Assembly: GCA_963737575.1 (NCBI GenBank)
Contig: CAVTTJ010000009.1
Coordinates: 372,001 to 436,000 of the forward strand
Direction of reading: 5' to 3'
DNA length: 64,000 bases
Source: VRUE01 sp963737575
Lineage (GTDB): Bacteria > Actinomycetota > Thermoleophilia > Solirubrobacterales > 70-9
Part shown: positions 45,917-54,798 of the stretch, piece after piece
Layout: every line of letters begins with the position of its first letter
Position numbering within the stretch: the stretch's first letter is position 1
The notes under the pieces: generated by a model
Database searches by the model: none
What the model saw: the letters and a program-made list of their open reading frames with translations, nothing else
What the model was told of the DNA's origin: nothing
Made by a program: the position numbers and the translations under genes

Positions 45917-46951
45917 CTAGCCCTCGAAGACCGTCTCGCAGTAGCGCGACAGCTCCCGAGCCGCGCTGCGCACGGATGAGATCGCGGTGGCGTAGTCCAT
46001 CCGCAGCGGCCCAACTACCCCGACCGAGCCGAGGTTGCGGTGGGCGAGCCCGTAGTTGGCGCCGACGACGCTGACGCTGCGGAGCTCGGGCTGCGGGTTC
46101 TCGTCGCCGATCCAGAGGAACACCGAGCGCTCGTCGAGCGCCGAGCGCAGCATGCCCAGCATGCTCGCCCGCCGCTCGAGCGCGGTCATCAGCTCGTCGG
46201 CGCGGGGGAGGTCATCGAGGTGCGCCTCGGAGAGCAGCCGCGAGGCCCCGTCGACGTAGAGGGTGTCGCCGGTGTCCGACTCGAACCCGGTGAAGGCGCC
46301 GCCGAGGGCGCCGATGAACTCCGCCTCGACCGGGTCGAGCTCATCGCGGGAAAGGCGGTCGGCGGTCATCCGCGACCCGACTCCCATGCCCGACAGCATC
46401 TCGTTCAGGTAGCTCGAGGCCCACTCGACCAGGCCGGGGTCGACGGGCTGATCGAAGTCGAAGACGCGTTTGGCGACTGCGCCTGTCGAGGCGATCGCGA
46501 TCGCGACCACCCGGGTCGGTTGCAGGCGCAGGACCTCGACCCGGTGAATCGTCGCCGCGAGGCTCGGCGGCGGCGCCGTCACCAGCGCCATCAGGTCGGT
46601 GACGCTGGCGAGCGCGGCCGTCGTCTCCCGCAGAGCCTCGTCGATCTCGCGGCGAAGCCGGGTCAGGTGCAGCTCGCCCGCGGGCCTCGCGCTCGGCGTG
46701 TCCGACCTCATCAGCGAGTCGACGTAGCGGCGGTAGCCGACATCGGTCGGTACCCGCCCGGCCGAGGTGTGGGGATGGGTCAGAAATCCTGCCGCCTCGA
46801 GCGCGGCGAGCTCGGCGCGCACCGTCGAGGACCCCCACTCGACGTCGTGCCGCTCGGCCAGCGGCTTCGACGCCACCGGCCGCCCCGACGCGAGATACGC
46901 GTCGACGACCAACCCCAGAATCAGTTCCTGTCGCTTGCTCAGCACAGACAC
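45917..46951 (-). CDS. hrcA: Heat-inducible transcription repressor HrcA
   Basis: HrcA binds CIRCE operators and represses chaperone genes. The N-terminal winged helix (LSKRQELILGLVVDAYLASG, then VEWGSSTVRAELAALEAAGFL) and the C-terminal DERSVFLWIGDENPQPELRSVSVVGANYG and LGSVGVVGPLRMDY are characteristic. The length of 344 residues is normal. I saw no CIRCE inverted repeat within the window upstream of the gene. Confidence 0.95.
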   Translation of the reverse strand: MSVLSKRQELILGLVVDAYLASGRPVASKPLAERHDVEWGSSTVRAELAALEAAGFLTHPHTSAGRVPTDVGYRRYVDSLMRSDTPSARPAGELHLTRLRREIDEALRETTAALASVTDLMALVTAPPPSLAATIHRVEVLRLQPTRVVAIAIASTGAVAKRVFDFDQPVDPGLVEWASSYLNEMLSGMGVGSRMTADRLSRDELDPVEAEFIGALGGAFTGFESDTGDTLYVDGASRLLSEAHLDDLPRADELMTALERRASMLGMLRSALDERSVFLWIGDENPQPELRSVSVVGANYGLAHRNLGSVGVVGPLRMDYATAISSVRSAARELSRYCETVFEG

Positions 46952-46983
46952 ATCTTAGGAATCGAGTCGACGCAGCCGAGAAA

Positions 46984-47059
46984 GGGGGTCGGGCACCCCT
47001 CTCTCGCGCCATCCGGCTTCGCCGGTAGCGCCGCGCTCGAGTAGCGGCATCCGACCCCC
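46984..47059. repeat. Palindromic element P6 between hrcA and the MaoC genes
   Basis: Outer arms GGGGGTCGG (46984-46992) and CCGACCCCC (47051-47059) are perfectly complementary. An inner hairpin is CCGGC-TTC-GCCGG (47013-47025) with flanking GCGC pairs. On the minus strand it lies 24 bases beyond the stop of the MaoC gene, so it may also end that transcript, although no U-run follows. The 131-base gap holds nothing else. Confidence 0.6.
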
Positions 47060-47082
47060 ACCACCGGGCCGACCGGAACCTC

Positions 47083-47481
47083 CTAGAGCTGCAGTTCGGC
47101 CTCAGCGTTACGGATCGTCTGGTTGTCGCCCTGGGCGGCGACCGTGTCGATTACGACGCGGCCGTCCTCGACCGATTTGACCGTCCCGGTGACGACGATC
47201 TCCTGCTCGGGCGCTCCCATGCCGCGGAACTGGACCGAGAGCCGCTTCAGCGCCCGCGGGTCGCCGTGGGCGACCCCGGCGGCATTGGCGCGGGCGACCA
47301 GCCCCATCATGTAGAGGCCGTGGAGAATCGTGTCGGGGAGGCCGACGTTCTTCGCGAATTCGCGGTCGATGTGGATCGGGTTGAAATCGCCCGAGGCGCC
47401 CGCGTAACGGTGCGGCAGGTACTTGTCCGGGGTCACCCGGAGCTCCGGGATCTGGTCGCCGACGTTCAGCTCCGAGCTCAT
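47083..47481 (-). CDS. MaoC-fold dehydratase (HadB-like)
   Basis: A hot-dog-fold enzyme that would hydrate or dehydrate (3R)-hydroxyacyl thioesters. The catalytic motif YAGASGDFNPIHID (Asp and His) is complete. At 132 residues it matches the catalytic HadB subunit of the mycobacterial FAS-II-type dehydratase, and the gene directly upstream encodes a HadA-like partner. The ATG at 47481 lies one base after the stop of that gene. Confidence 0.88.
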   Translation of the reverse strand: MSSELNVGDQIPELRVTPDKYLPHRYAGASGDFNPIHIDREFAKNVGLPDTILHGLYMMGLVARANAAGVAHGDPRALKRLSVQFRGMGAPEQEIVVTGTVKSVEDGRVVIDTVAAQGDNQTIRNAEAELQL

Positions 47482-47482
47482 C

Positions 47483-47923
47483 TCATACCCCCCTGACGAT
47501 GTTGGTCCAGGTCCCGCGCACGACCTGGTCGCCGTTCTGGTTGACCGAATTCGTCTCGAAGATGTAGAAGCCCTTGCCGTCTTTCTCGAAGATCTCGAGG
47601 GACTTGGCACTGGTCGCGATCTCGTCGCCGACGACAGCCGGCTCGTCCCACTCGAACTCCTGGCCGCCGTGGACCATCGTCGCGAAGTTCATCCCGACCT
47701 CGGGGTCGAACATCGCCGGGGCGAGCGCCGGGGCCGCGTAGACGACGACGAACATCGGCGGGGCGACGACGTCGCGGAAACCGGCGGCCATCGCGGCCTC
47801 GCGGTCGAAGTGGACGGGATTGTCGATCCCGATCACCCGGGCGTACTCGCCGATCTTCTCCCTGCCGATCTCGTATGTCGTGGCAGGCCATTCCTTGCCC
47901 ACCGCATCGGTCTTTATCGCCAT
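47483..47923 (-). CDS. MaoC N-terminal-type dehydratase subunit (HadA-like)
   Basis: A 146-residue hot-dog-fold protein with the FAS1_DH/HadA pattern (REKIGEYARVIGIDNPVHFD, then VVAPPMFVVVYAAP and FEWDEPAVVGDEI). HadA-type subunits form heterodimers with HadB and bind the acyl chain. The tight arrangement with the HadB-like gene supports a complex. The exact pathway, fatty acid synthesis or degradation, cannot be read from sequence. Confidence 0.85.
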   Translation of the reverse strand: MAIKTDAVGKEWPATTYEIGREKIGEYARVIGIDNPVHFDREAAMAAGFRDVVAPPMFVVVYAAPALAPAMFDPEVGMNFATMVHGGQEFEWDEPAVVGDEIATSAKSLEIFEKDGKGFYIFETNSVNQNGDQVVRGTWTNIVRGV

Positions 47924-47935
47924 CGCGGCGGCATC

Positions 47936-49729
47936 CTACTCATCGATCTCGAGGACGGCGAGGAACGCCTCCTGGGGCACCTCGACCCGGCCGACCTGCT
48001 TCATCCGTTTCTTCCCGGCTTTCTGCTTCTTGAGCAGCTTCTGCTTGCGGGTGACGTCGCCGCCGTAGAGCTTCGCCGTGACGTCCTTGCGAAGCGCCTT
48101 GACCGTCTCGCGGGCGAGGATCCGCGACCCGATCGCCGCCTGGACCGGGATGTCGAAGAGCTGGCGCGGGATCGTCTTGCGCAGCCGCTCCACCAGGACC
48201 TTGCCCTGGTCGTAGGCGAAGTCGCGGTGGACGATGATCGAGAGCGCGTCGACCTTGTCCCCGGCGAGCAGGATGTCGACCTTGACCAGGTCCGAGGCCC
48301 GGTTGCCGATCGGCTCGTAATCGAGCGAGGCGTAGCCGCGGGTCGAGGACTTCAGCAGGTCGAAGAAGTCGAGGACGATCTCGGCCAGCGGCAGGTCGTA
48401 CTGGATCTGGACCCGCTGCGGGCTCAGGTAGTGCATGTCGACGTGGGCGCCGCGCCGTCCCTGGCAGAGCTCCATCACCGCCCCCACGTACTCCGAGGGG
48501 CAGATGATCGTCGCCCGTATGTAGGGCTCCTCGATCTCCTCGATCGAGTTGGGGTCGGGAAGCTGGGTGGGGCTGTGGATTTCGACCGTCTCGCCGCCGA
48601 TCAGGTGGACCACGTAGCGCACGTTCGGCGTCGTCGCGAGCAGGTCGAGGTCGTACTCGCGCTCGAGCCGCTCGCGGACGATCTCCATGTGGAGCAGGCC
48701 GAGGAAGCCGCAGCGGAACCCGAACCCGAGCGCGTCGGACGTCTCCGGCTCATAGGAGAGCGCGGCGTCGTTGAGGGCGAGCTTGTCGAGCGCGTCGCGG
48801 AGGTCTTCGTAGCGGTCCGTGTCGATCGGGAAAAGGCCGCAGAACACCATCGGGCGGACCTCGCGGTAGCCCTCGAGCGGCCCGGCGGCCTGGCGATCGC
48901 GCGCGGTCAGCGTGTCGCCGACGCGAAGCTTGGCGACGTCCTTGATCCCGGTGATCAGGTAGCCGACGTCGCCGGCCTCCATCCCGGAGACGGCCGTCAT
49001 CGCCGGGCGGAAGAAGCCGATGTCGTCGATGTCGGCCTCGGTCCGGTTCTGCATCGCGATGATCCGCTCGCCCTTGCGGAAGGACCCGTCGACCATCCGC
49101 ACGTAGGCGACGACGCCCCGATACTGGTCGAACTCGGAGTCGAAGATCAGGGCGCGGGGCGGCGCCGAGAGGTCGCCGGCCGGCGGCGGGATCCGTTCGA
49201 CGATCGCCTCGAGCACGTCGGCGACCCCCTCCCCGGTCTTGGCCGAGATCGGGATCGCGTCGCCCGCGTCGCCGCCGAGCAGGTCGGCGATCTCCGCCGC
49301 GACTCGCTCGGGCTCTGCTCCCGGCAGGTCGACCTTGTTGATGACCGGGATCAGCTCGAGGCCGTTCTCGATCGCCAGGTAGGTGTTGGCGACCGTCTGG
49401 GCCTCGACCCCCTGGGCGGCGTCGACGACGAGGAGCGCCCCCTCGCAGGCCGCGAGCGAGCGCGAGACCTCATAGGAGAAGTCGACGTGGCCCGGCGTGT
49501 CGATCAGGTGCAGGTGGTAGGCCTGCCCGTCGGAGGCGCGGTACTCGACCCTCACCGCCTGCGCCTTGATCGTGATCCCACGCTCGCGCTCGAGGTCCAT
49601 CGAGTCGAGGACCTGGGCCCGCATCTTCTTCGGGTCGACGGAGCCGGTGATCTCGAGGATCCGGTCGGCGAGCGTCGACTTGCCGTGGTCGATATGGGCG
49701 ATGATCGAGAAATTGCGGATGTGGTCCAT
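47936..49729 (-). CDS. lepA: Elongation factor 4 (back-translocating GTPase LepA)
   Basis: A ribosome-associated translational GTPase. G1 AHIDHGKSTLADR, G3 DTPGHVDFSYEV and G4 NKVDLPGA are present, as are the LepA-specific C-terminal motifs (YASLDYEPIG, RKTIPRQLFDIPVQAAIG, AKLYGGDVTRKQKLL). The ATG at 49729 starts MDHIRNFSIIAHID as in homologues; the upstream open frame is antisense-like. About 597 residues is the usual length. Confidence 0.97.
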   Translation of the reverse strand: MDHIRNFSIIAHIDHGKSTLADRILEITGSVDPKKMRAQVLDSMDLERERGITIKAQAVRVEYRASDGQAYHLHLIDTPGHVDFSYEVSRSLAACEGALLVVDAAQGVEAQTVANTYLAIENGLELIPVINKVDLPGAEPERVAAEIADLLGGDAGDAIPISAKTGEGVADVLEAIVERIPPPAGDLSAPPRALIFDSEFDQYRGVVAYVRMVDGSFRKGERIIAMQNRTEADIDDIGFFRPAMTAVSGMEAGDVGYLITGIKDVAKLRVGDTLTARDRQAAGPLEGYREVRPMVFCGLFPIDTDRYEDLRDALDKLALNDAALSYEPETSDALGFGFRCGFLGLLHMEIVRERLEREYDLDLLATTPNVRYVVHLIGGETVEIHSPTQLPDPNSIEEIEEPYIRATIICPSEYVGAVMELCQGRRGAHVDMHYLSPQRVQIQYDLPLAEIVLDFFDLLKSSTRGYASLDYEPIGNRASDLVKVDILLAGDKVDALSIIVHRDFAYDQGKVLVERLRKTIPRQLFDIPVQAAIGSRILARETVKALRKDVTAKLYGGDVTRKQKLLKKQKAGKKRMKQVGRVEVPQEAFLAVLEIDE

Positions 49730-49754
49730 CGGCGGGCCAGTATGGCGACTCGGC

Positions 49755-51800
49755 TCAGCAGGCCGAGGGGTCCAGCGGTCCGGTGAGCTTGAAGACGACA
49801 GTCGGCGGGCGGCGGAGGATGACCCTCGCGCCGGGCCCTTCGGTCCAGCGGGCCGAGGCCGGGTACGGCGGGAGACCAGGTTCGATCCGGTCGCGGCTGG
49901 CGACGACGTATTCGTAGTCGCCGGCATCGATCAGCCGCCGCCACTCGCGACACGTGGCCGGCGCGACGAAGCCGCCGTCGGGCTCGTGGCGGCCGACGAA
50001 CTCGACCCGGTTCGAGAGGTCGGTGCCGAACAGCGGATACTGGCGGGTGCTGGTCGTCGCGATCCGCTCGCCGGAGACCGAGCTCGTCGCGGCGAACACC
50101 GCATTCAGGCCTGGGGCTGCGAACGTCGGGTTCCTGTACCGGTTCTCCAGATAGTGGCGCTGGACCGGGTAGCCGATCGCGATTGCCACGAGAATTGCTA
50201 CGGCGGCAAGGGGGGCGCGGGGGATCTCCCGCCCCGACAAGCGCCGACCTAATGAGGTCGGCGCTTCGAGTATCCGCCGGTTCGGGAGACCCCCCGCACC
50301 CCTCCCTCGAAGCAGGTCTCGGGACCCGATCCGAAGGCGCTCCGCTACTCCCGGTAGCCCGATCGGGAGGAGGGCCATGCCGAGGATGAGTGCCGGGGCG
50401 AGGTAGCGGAGGCCGGATTCGAAGCCACGGGGCATGCCGTCCGGGCCGGAGGCGGAGGTCGGGGCGATGAGCCAGGCGAGCGCCGCCGCCAGGCCGACCG
50501 CGCCCACGACCCTGACGTAAGGCGTGGAACGTGGCCCGAGGGCGAGGAGAAGGCCGGCGAGGGCGAGGGCGCCAAGCAGTGGCCAGAAGATGGTGAGGCC
50601 GTGGTGCAGGCCCGGAAGGAACCATTCCGACCAGACCGAGCCGTCGGTCAGGTAGCCGAGGACGCTGTGCCCTTCGCGGCCGCCGAGCGCCTGTTCCGGC
50701 CCCGGCAGCGAGATCGGGCCGACGTCGGTGAACCAGGGCAGCGGGTTGCCGGTGTGGGCGAGGTTGCGGAGGTACCAGTAGCCGCCGCCCGCGAGCGCGG
50801 CGAGGCCGCCGAGGCCGAGGGCCCGCCATCTCCCGCCGGTGGGAGATGCGAGCGCGATCCCGGCCACCAGCGCGGCGGCCGGGAGGAGGTAGTTCAGCTT
50901 GGTCCCGGCGGCGAGGCCCGCGGCGAGGCCCACAATGATCAGGGCGCCATCGGAGAGCCCGCGCCCTCCGGGTTCGGTGGACGCGGCGTTGAGCGTGATC
51001 GCGATCGCAGCGAGGAGGAAGAAGATCGCGACGATGTCGTTGCGCGCTTCGCCGGCCTGGTCGGCGAGCAGCGGCGCGATCAGGATCAGGCCGCCGAGCA
51101 GGACCGAGAAGGCGCCGACCCGGTACGGCCTGCCGATGCACCAGAGGGCGAACAGGCAGCCGATCAACCAGCCCAGGTTCAGCAGCGGCGAGATCAGGTC
51201 GCGATCGAAGGCGAGCATCCCGACGGCGTGGAAGATTTCGGCGTTGTCGGGGTAGAACCAGGCGAGGAACTGCGGCGCGATGAAATGCAGGTCCCAGGTG
51301 TTCCCGCTCTGGTAGAAGCCCGCCGCGAACGGGCCGTGGTACCAGGTGGAGTCGAAGCCGGTCATGCCGGTGCTGAGCGAGTCGCGGACGCCGGGGATGA
51401 ACAGAAGCACCGCGATCAGGCCGATGAGGGCCGCCACGAGGGCCTGGATCTGGGAGCTCTGGTCCGGGGGTCCTGTCACCGGGTGAGGGGGGGTCTGCGG
51501 GTCAAGCTGTCCTCGACCCCCCTCACCCGATGCCACCCCCGGGAGAAGCCGCCACAGACCGACCCCGACAACAGCCACAACCGCCAGATATGGAAGTGGG
51601 GCGAACCACCCGAACGTTCCCAGGAGCTCGGCGGGCCAGATCAGGAGGGCGGTGGAGATGACCGATGTGGCGAGGTGGGCGGGGGCGCCGTCGAGCTCCG
51701 GCAGAAGGCGGGCGCGGGCGGCGGTGGCGCCGAGCCAGGCGGAGGTGGCGAGGAGGGCGAGGGCGGCGACGCCGAGCAGGTAGGGGCCGGGCCCGAGCAT
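49755..51800 (-). CDS. Large polytopic membrane protein (glycosyltransferase-like) with two palindrome-encoded insertions
   Basis: The 681-residue protein has a dozen or more hydrophobic segments and a soluble C-terminal domain of about 130 residues. The extracytoplasmic-like FDSTWYHGPFAAGFYQSG, followed by NAEIFHAVGM, resembles GT-C-type polyprenol-dependent glycosyltransferases, but no specific family is certain. Two hydrophilic stretches, SGEGGRGQLDPQTPPHPVTG and the one starting RIGSRDLLRGRGAGG, are encoded by palindromic elements P5 and P3 and are probably inserted. It lies between lepA and murJ. Confidence 0.75.
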   Translation of the reverse strand: MLGPGPYLLGVAALALLATSAWLGATAARARLLPELDGAPAHLATSVISTALLIWPAELLGTFGWFAPLPYLAVVAVVGVGLWRLLPGVASGEGGRGQLDPQTPPHPVTGPPDQSSQIQALVAALIGLIAVLLFIPGVRDSLSTGMTGFDSTWYHGPFAAGFYQSGNTWDLHFIAPQFLAWFYPDNAEIFHAVGMLAFDRDLISPLLNLGWLIGCLFALWCIGRPYRVGAFSVLLGGLILIAPLLADQAGEARNDIVAIFFLLAAIAITLNAASTEPGGRGLSDGALIIVGLAAGLAAGTKLNYLLPAAALVAGIALASPTGGRWRALGLGGLAALAGGGYWYLRNLAHTGNPLPWFTDVGPISLPGPEQALGGREGHSVLGYLTDGSVWSEWFLPGLHHGLTIFWPLLGALALAGLLLALGPRSTPYVRVVGAVGLAAALAWLIAPTSASGPDGMPRGFESGLRYLAPALILGMALLPIGLPGVAERLRIGSRDLLRGRGAGGLPNRRILEAPTSLGRRLSGREIPRAPLAAVAILVAIAIGYPVQRHYLENRYRNPTFAAPGLNAVFAATSSVSGERIATTSTRQYPLFGTDLSNRVEFVGRHEPDGGFVAPATCREWRRLIDAGDYEYVVASRDRIEPGLPPYPASARWTEGPGARVILRRPPTVVFKLTGPLDPSAC
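50212..50302. repeat. Palindromic G-rich element P3, in frame inside the 681-residue membrane protein gene
   Basis: Outer arms 50212-50231 and 50283-50302 are complementary at 18 of 20 positions. In the centre AAGCGCCGACCT (50239-50250) and AGGTCGGCGCTT (50255-50266) form a perfect 12-pair hairpin with loop AATG. The block GAGTATCCG after the hairpin recurs in P4. Confidence 0.75.
51480..51529. repeat. Palindromic G-rich element P5, in frame inside the same membrane protein gene
   Basis: Arms CGGGTGAGGGGGGGTC (51480-51495) and GACCCCCCTCACCCG (51515-51529) are fully complementary apart from one extra base in the G run. The spacer is 19 bases. It encodes a hydrophilic Gly/Pro-rich loop between predicted membrane segments. 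Confidence 0.7.
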
Positions 51801-53477
51801 CTAGCCGCGGCGGAGAAGCCGCATCACCTGCGCCAGCTCGGCGATCCTCAGCAGCTTCGCGGCGGCGACGTAGGTGAGGCCGCCGAGCGCGAGGCCGCTG
51901 CCGAGCGAGATGACCTGGCCGAGGAGGCCGCGCCCGAGCGCCTGGTCGAGCACGTCCCAGATGCCGTAGCTGACCGCCGCCAGGGCCGCCGACGCGACGA
52001 CGATCCTCACCGCCGCGTCGAGCAGGCGGCCGAGTTCCAGCCCGTGCAGAATCAGACGCAGGATCACCATCTGGGCGGCGACGCTCGCCGCCGTCGCGAT
52101 CGCGGTCGCGGCGACGATGCCGCCGACGCCGAGGTGGTAGAGCGCGAGCGCAGCCAGTGCCGTGACGGCAAGGTTTGCGGTCGCGATCGAGGTCGGCACC
52201 CAGGGCCGCTGGAGGCTGAAGAAGGTCCGGGTCAGTAGCAGGAAGAGGCCGTTCGTCGGCAGCGAGAAGGCGAACCAGAACAGGGCGGTCGCGACCAGCG
52301 TCGTCTGCCCGGCGGTGAACTCGCCGCGTTCGTAGACGAGCCGGATCATCGGTTCGGAGAGGACGAGGATCGCGGCGGCGGCCGGAATCAGTACGAACAG
52401 GATCTGGCGCATCCCGTTCGCCATCGTCGCCCGTAGGTCCTCGGTCGCCCCCCGCGCCGCGAACCGGGCAAGGGTCGGGAAGAGCACCGTCGCGATCGCG
52501 ACCGAGAAGATGCCCTGCGGCAGCTGGTAGATCCGGAACGCTTTGTCGATCGCCGCCGGCGCCTCGTCGCTCACGAGGCTGCCGAAGAGGCTGTTGATGA
52601 TCAGATTGAAGTTGATCAGCCCGAGGCTGATCGTCACCGGCAGCATCAGCAGCAGGACGCGGCGGACATCGGGATTGCGCCATTCGAAGCTCCAGCGGAA
52701 CCTGAAAGGCGTGTTGCGGAGGTCGAATGCCGGGATCGTCAGCTGGACGATGGTCCCGGCGACGATGCCGATCGCGTAGGCGTAGATCCTGTCCTGCCCG
52801 TGGAATTTCGGGACGAGGACGATCAGCGCCAGGATGATCGTCAGGTTCCAGAAGAGCGGTGAGATCGCGAATGCGCCGAACCGGTCGTAGCTGTTGAGGA
52901 TTCCGACAACGACTCCGCTCACCCCGAGCAGGATCAGGATCGGGAACAGGATCTGCGAGAGGGTGATGGTGAGGCTGAGGATCTCTCCCGAGAAACCGGG
53001 AGCGACGAGCGGCATGATCACCGGCGCCAGCAGGACGAAGAAGACTGTGATCGTGCCGAGCACCAGGGTCACCATCAGCAGCAGGGTCGAGGCCATGCGG
53101 AAGGCCTCGCGGTAGTTCCCCTTCTCCAACTGCTCGGTGAAGATCGGGACGAACGCGGGCTGCAGCGCCGCGTCGGCGAAGAGAGCGCGGACGAGGTTGG
53201 GGACCTGGAAGGCGATCGTGAACGCCGAGACCGGCCCGTTCACCCCGTAGTAGCCGGCGGCGACGACCTCTCGCACGAGGCCGGCGATCCGCGAGGCCGC
53301 GGTCGCGACCGAGAAGAATGCCGTCGAGCGGGCGATGCGCCCGGCCTGGCGCCCCGGCGAGGGGTCAGAGGTCGGTTCCTCGCCGGGATCGAACGCCTCG
53401 GCGGCGCGGACGGCGGCATCGGAGGCGACATCGGCGTCCTCGCGATCCGGTGGGTGGGGTGACTCGGGCCTCTCCAA
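51801..53477 (-). CDS. murJ: Lipid II flippase MurJ
   Basis: It moves lipid II across the membrane for cell-wall synthesis. About 14 hydrophobic segments, the MviN-type opening (STAFFSVATAASRIAGLVREV) and the pore-associated VNGPVSAFTIAFQVPNLVRALFADAALQPAFVP are present. An N-terminal charged extension of about 45 residues is cytoplasmic. The stop lies next to the start of the 681-residue membrane protein gene, suggesting co-transcription. Confidence 0.93.
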   Translation of the reverse strand: MERPESPHPPDREDADVASDAAVRAAEAFDPGEEPTSDPSPGRQAGRIARSTAFFSVATAASRIAGLVREVVAAGYYGVNGPVSAFTIAFQVPNLVRALFADAALQPAFVPIFTEQLEKGNYREAFRMASTLLLMVTLVLGTITVFFVLLAPVIMPLVAPGFSGEILSLTITLSQILFPILILLGVSGVVVGILNSYDRFGAFAISPLFWNLTIILALIVLVPKFHGQDRIYAYAIGIVAGTIVQLTIPAFDLRNTPFRFRWSFEWRNPDVRRVLLLMLPVTISLGLINFNLIINSLFGSLVSDEAPAAIDKAFRIYQLPQGIFSVAIATVLFPTLARFAARGATEDLRATMANGMRQILFVLIPAAAAILVLSEPMIRLVYERGEFTAGQTTLVATALFWFAFSLPTNGLFLLLTRTFFSLQRPWVPTSIATANLAVTALAALALYHLGVGGIVAATAIATAASVAAQMVILRLILHGLELGRLLDAAVRIVVASAALAAVSYGIWDVLDQALGRGLLGQVISLGSGLALGGLTYVAAAKLLRIAELAQVMRLLRRG

Positions 53478-53546
53478 GCTGGGTCTCAGTCGCTATAGTC
53501 GGCGGCCGCCCGGAGCCGCCCAGACGCCGCTGCAGGCACGCGAATC

Positions 53547-53807
53547 ATGGCCAACATAGCCTCACAGAAGAAGCGGATCCTACGCAGCAGCCGCGAGCGG
53601 GATGAGAACCGGCTGCTGACGAGCACCGTCAAGACCCACTTCCGTCGCCTCGAGAGCGCGGTCGAGGGGGGCGATGCCGCAACGGTCCAGGCCGAGCACC
53701 GCTCGCTGGTCTCGCGGATCGACAAGGCGGTCCAGAAAGGCGCCATGCATCGCAACACGGGGGCCCGCAAGAAGGCCCGCGCCGCCCGCATCGCCGCCGG
53801 CAGCTAG
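53547..53807 (+). CDS. rpsT: 30S ribosomal protein S20
   Basis: A basic 86-residue protein that binds 16S rRNA. The N-terminus MANIASQKKRILRSSRERDEN, the middle DAATVQAEHRSLVSRIDKAVQKG and the ending MHRNTGARKKARAARI are typical of S20. It stands alone on the plus strand and ends directly against the convergent holA stop. Confidence 0.95.
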   Translation: MANIASQKKRILRSSRERDENRLLTSTVKTHFRRLESAVEGGDAATVQAEHRSLVSRIDKAVQKGAMHRNTGARKKARAARIAAGS

Positions 53808-54788
53808 TCAGGCCGCGACTCCCGCCGCCCGCCGTAGCGCCAGGGTCAGCGCCAGCTCGTCGCCGTACTCGGCGCCCCCTCGGCACCAGACCTCGAGATC
53901 GGCGAGCGCGATCGTCGCCTCGCGAAGGCCCTCGACGCTCGCCTCCTCGAGCCGGCGGACGAGCTGCTTTGCCGCGTAGGGATGCATCCCGAGCCCGGCT
54001 TCGACCTGCTTTGTCGGGACCCCCTCCTCCAAACGGGCGGCGGCGGTGCATGCCTTGCGCAGCCTCGAGGCGAGCCCGTAGATCAGGCCGGTGACGTTCT
54101 CGCCCTGGCAGATCAGGCGCTCGGCGATCGCCAGCGCCAGCTCGGAGTCGCGTTCCAGCAGGGCGTCGGAGAGCGCCCACACAGCGGACTCGGAGGTGTC
54201 GGAGACCATCGCGTCGAGGTCGGCGGCCGTGACCTCGCCGCCCTCGCCCGCCCAGAGGGCAAGGCGCTCGAGCTCGTTGTGGAGGCGCACCGAGCCGGTT
54301 CCCATCCTCTCGACCAAGAGCCGCGCCGCCGCGGGCTCGAGTCGAAAGCCGAGGCGCTCGGCCTCGGCGACGAGCATGCGCGGCATGTCCCGCGCCCGCG
54401 GCTCCTCGAACTCGTGCAGCTCGCCACCGGCCGCGCCGACGGCCTTGGCCAGCTTCGCCGGCGTTTTGCCGCGGGCGATGAGGACGAGGGTGAGGTCGGG
54501 TGGGAGGTCTGCCAGCGCACCGGCGACCGCCTCCAGCTGGCGCTCGCGCCAGCGCTCGACCCCGTCGGCGAGCAGATAGCGGCGCGAGCTCGTCAGCGAC
54601 ATCGCCGGGAGCGCCGCGAGCAGCGCCTCGTGATCCGGTGCGCCGGCGCCCTCGCGCGGCTCGAAGATCTCGAGCGCTGCCGCTCCTCCCTCGCGCTCGG
54701 CTCGCGACCGCAGCCGGGCCCGGGTCGCGTCGATCTTGGCCGTGTCGGTTCCAGCGATCAGATAGAGGGGGCCCATCTCGGACGGCAT
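53808..54788 (-). CDS. holA: DNA polymerase III delta subunit
   Basis: The delta subunit opens the sliding clamp in the clamp loader. Conserved parts include PLYLIAGTDTAKIDATRARL, LTLVLIARGKTPAKLAKAV, RMGTGSVRLHNELERLALWAGEG and the C-terminal helical AKQLVRRLEEASVEGLREA. The length of 326 residues is normal. It follows comEC, a frequent arrangement. Confidence 0.92.
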   Translation of the reverse strand: MPSEMGPLYLIAGTDTAKIDATRARLRSRAEREGGAAALEIFEPREGAGAPDHEALLAALPAMSLTSSRRYLLADGVERWRERQLEAVAGALADLPPDLTLVLIARGKTPAKLAKAVGAAGGELHEFEEPRARDMPRMLVAEAERLGFRLEPAAARLLVERMGTGSVRLHNELERLALWAGEGGEVTAADLDAMVSDTSESAVWALSDALLERDSELALAIAERLICQGENVTGLIYGLASRLRKACTAAARLEEGVPTKQVEAGLGMHPYAAKQLVRRLEEASVEGLREATIALADLEVWCRGGAEYGDELALTLALRRAAGVAA

Positions 54789-54798
54789 TCAGGCGAGT

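Noticed and set aside
46952..47082. CIRCE element upstream of hrcA
   Set aside because: The consensus TTAGCACTC/GAGTGCTAA pair is absent; the gap contains a different palindrome (P6).
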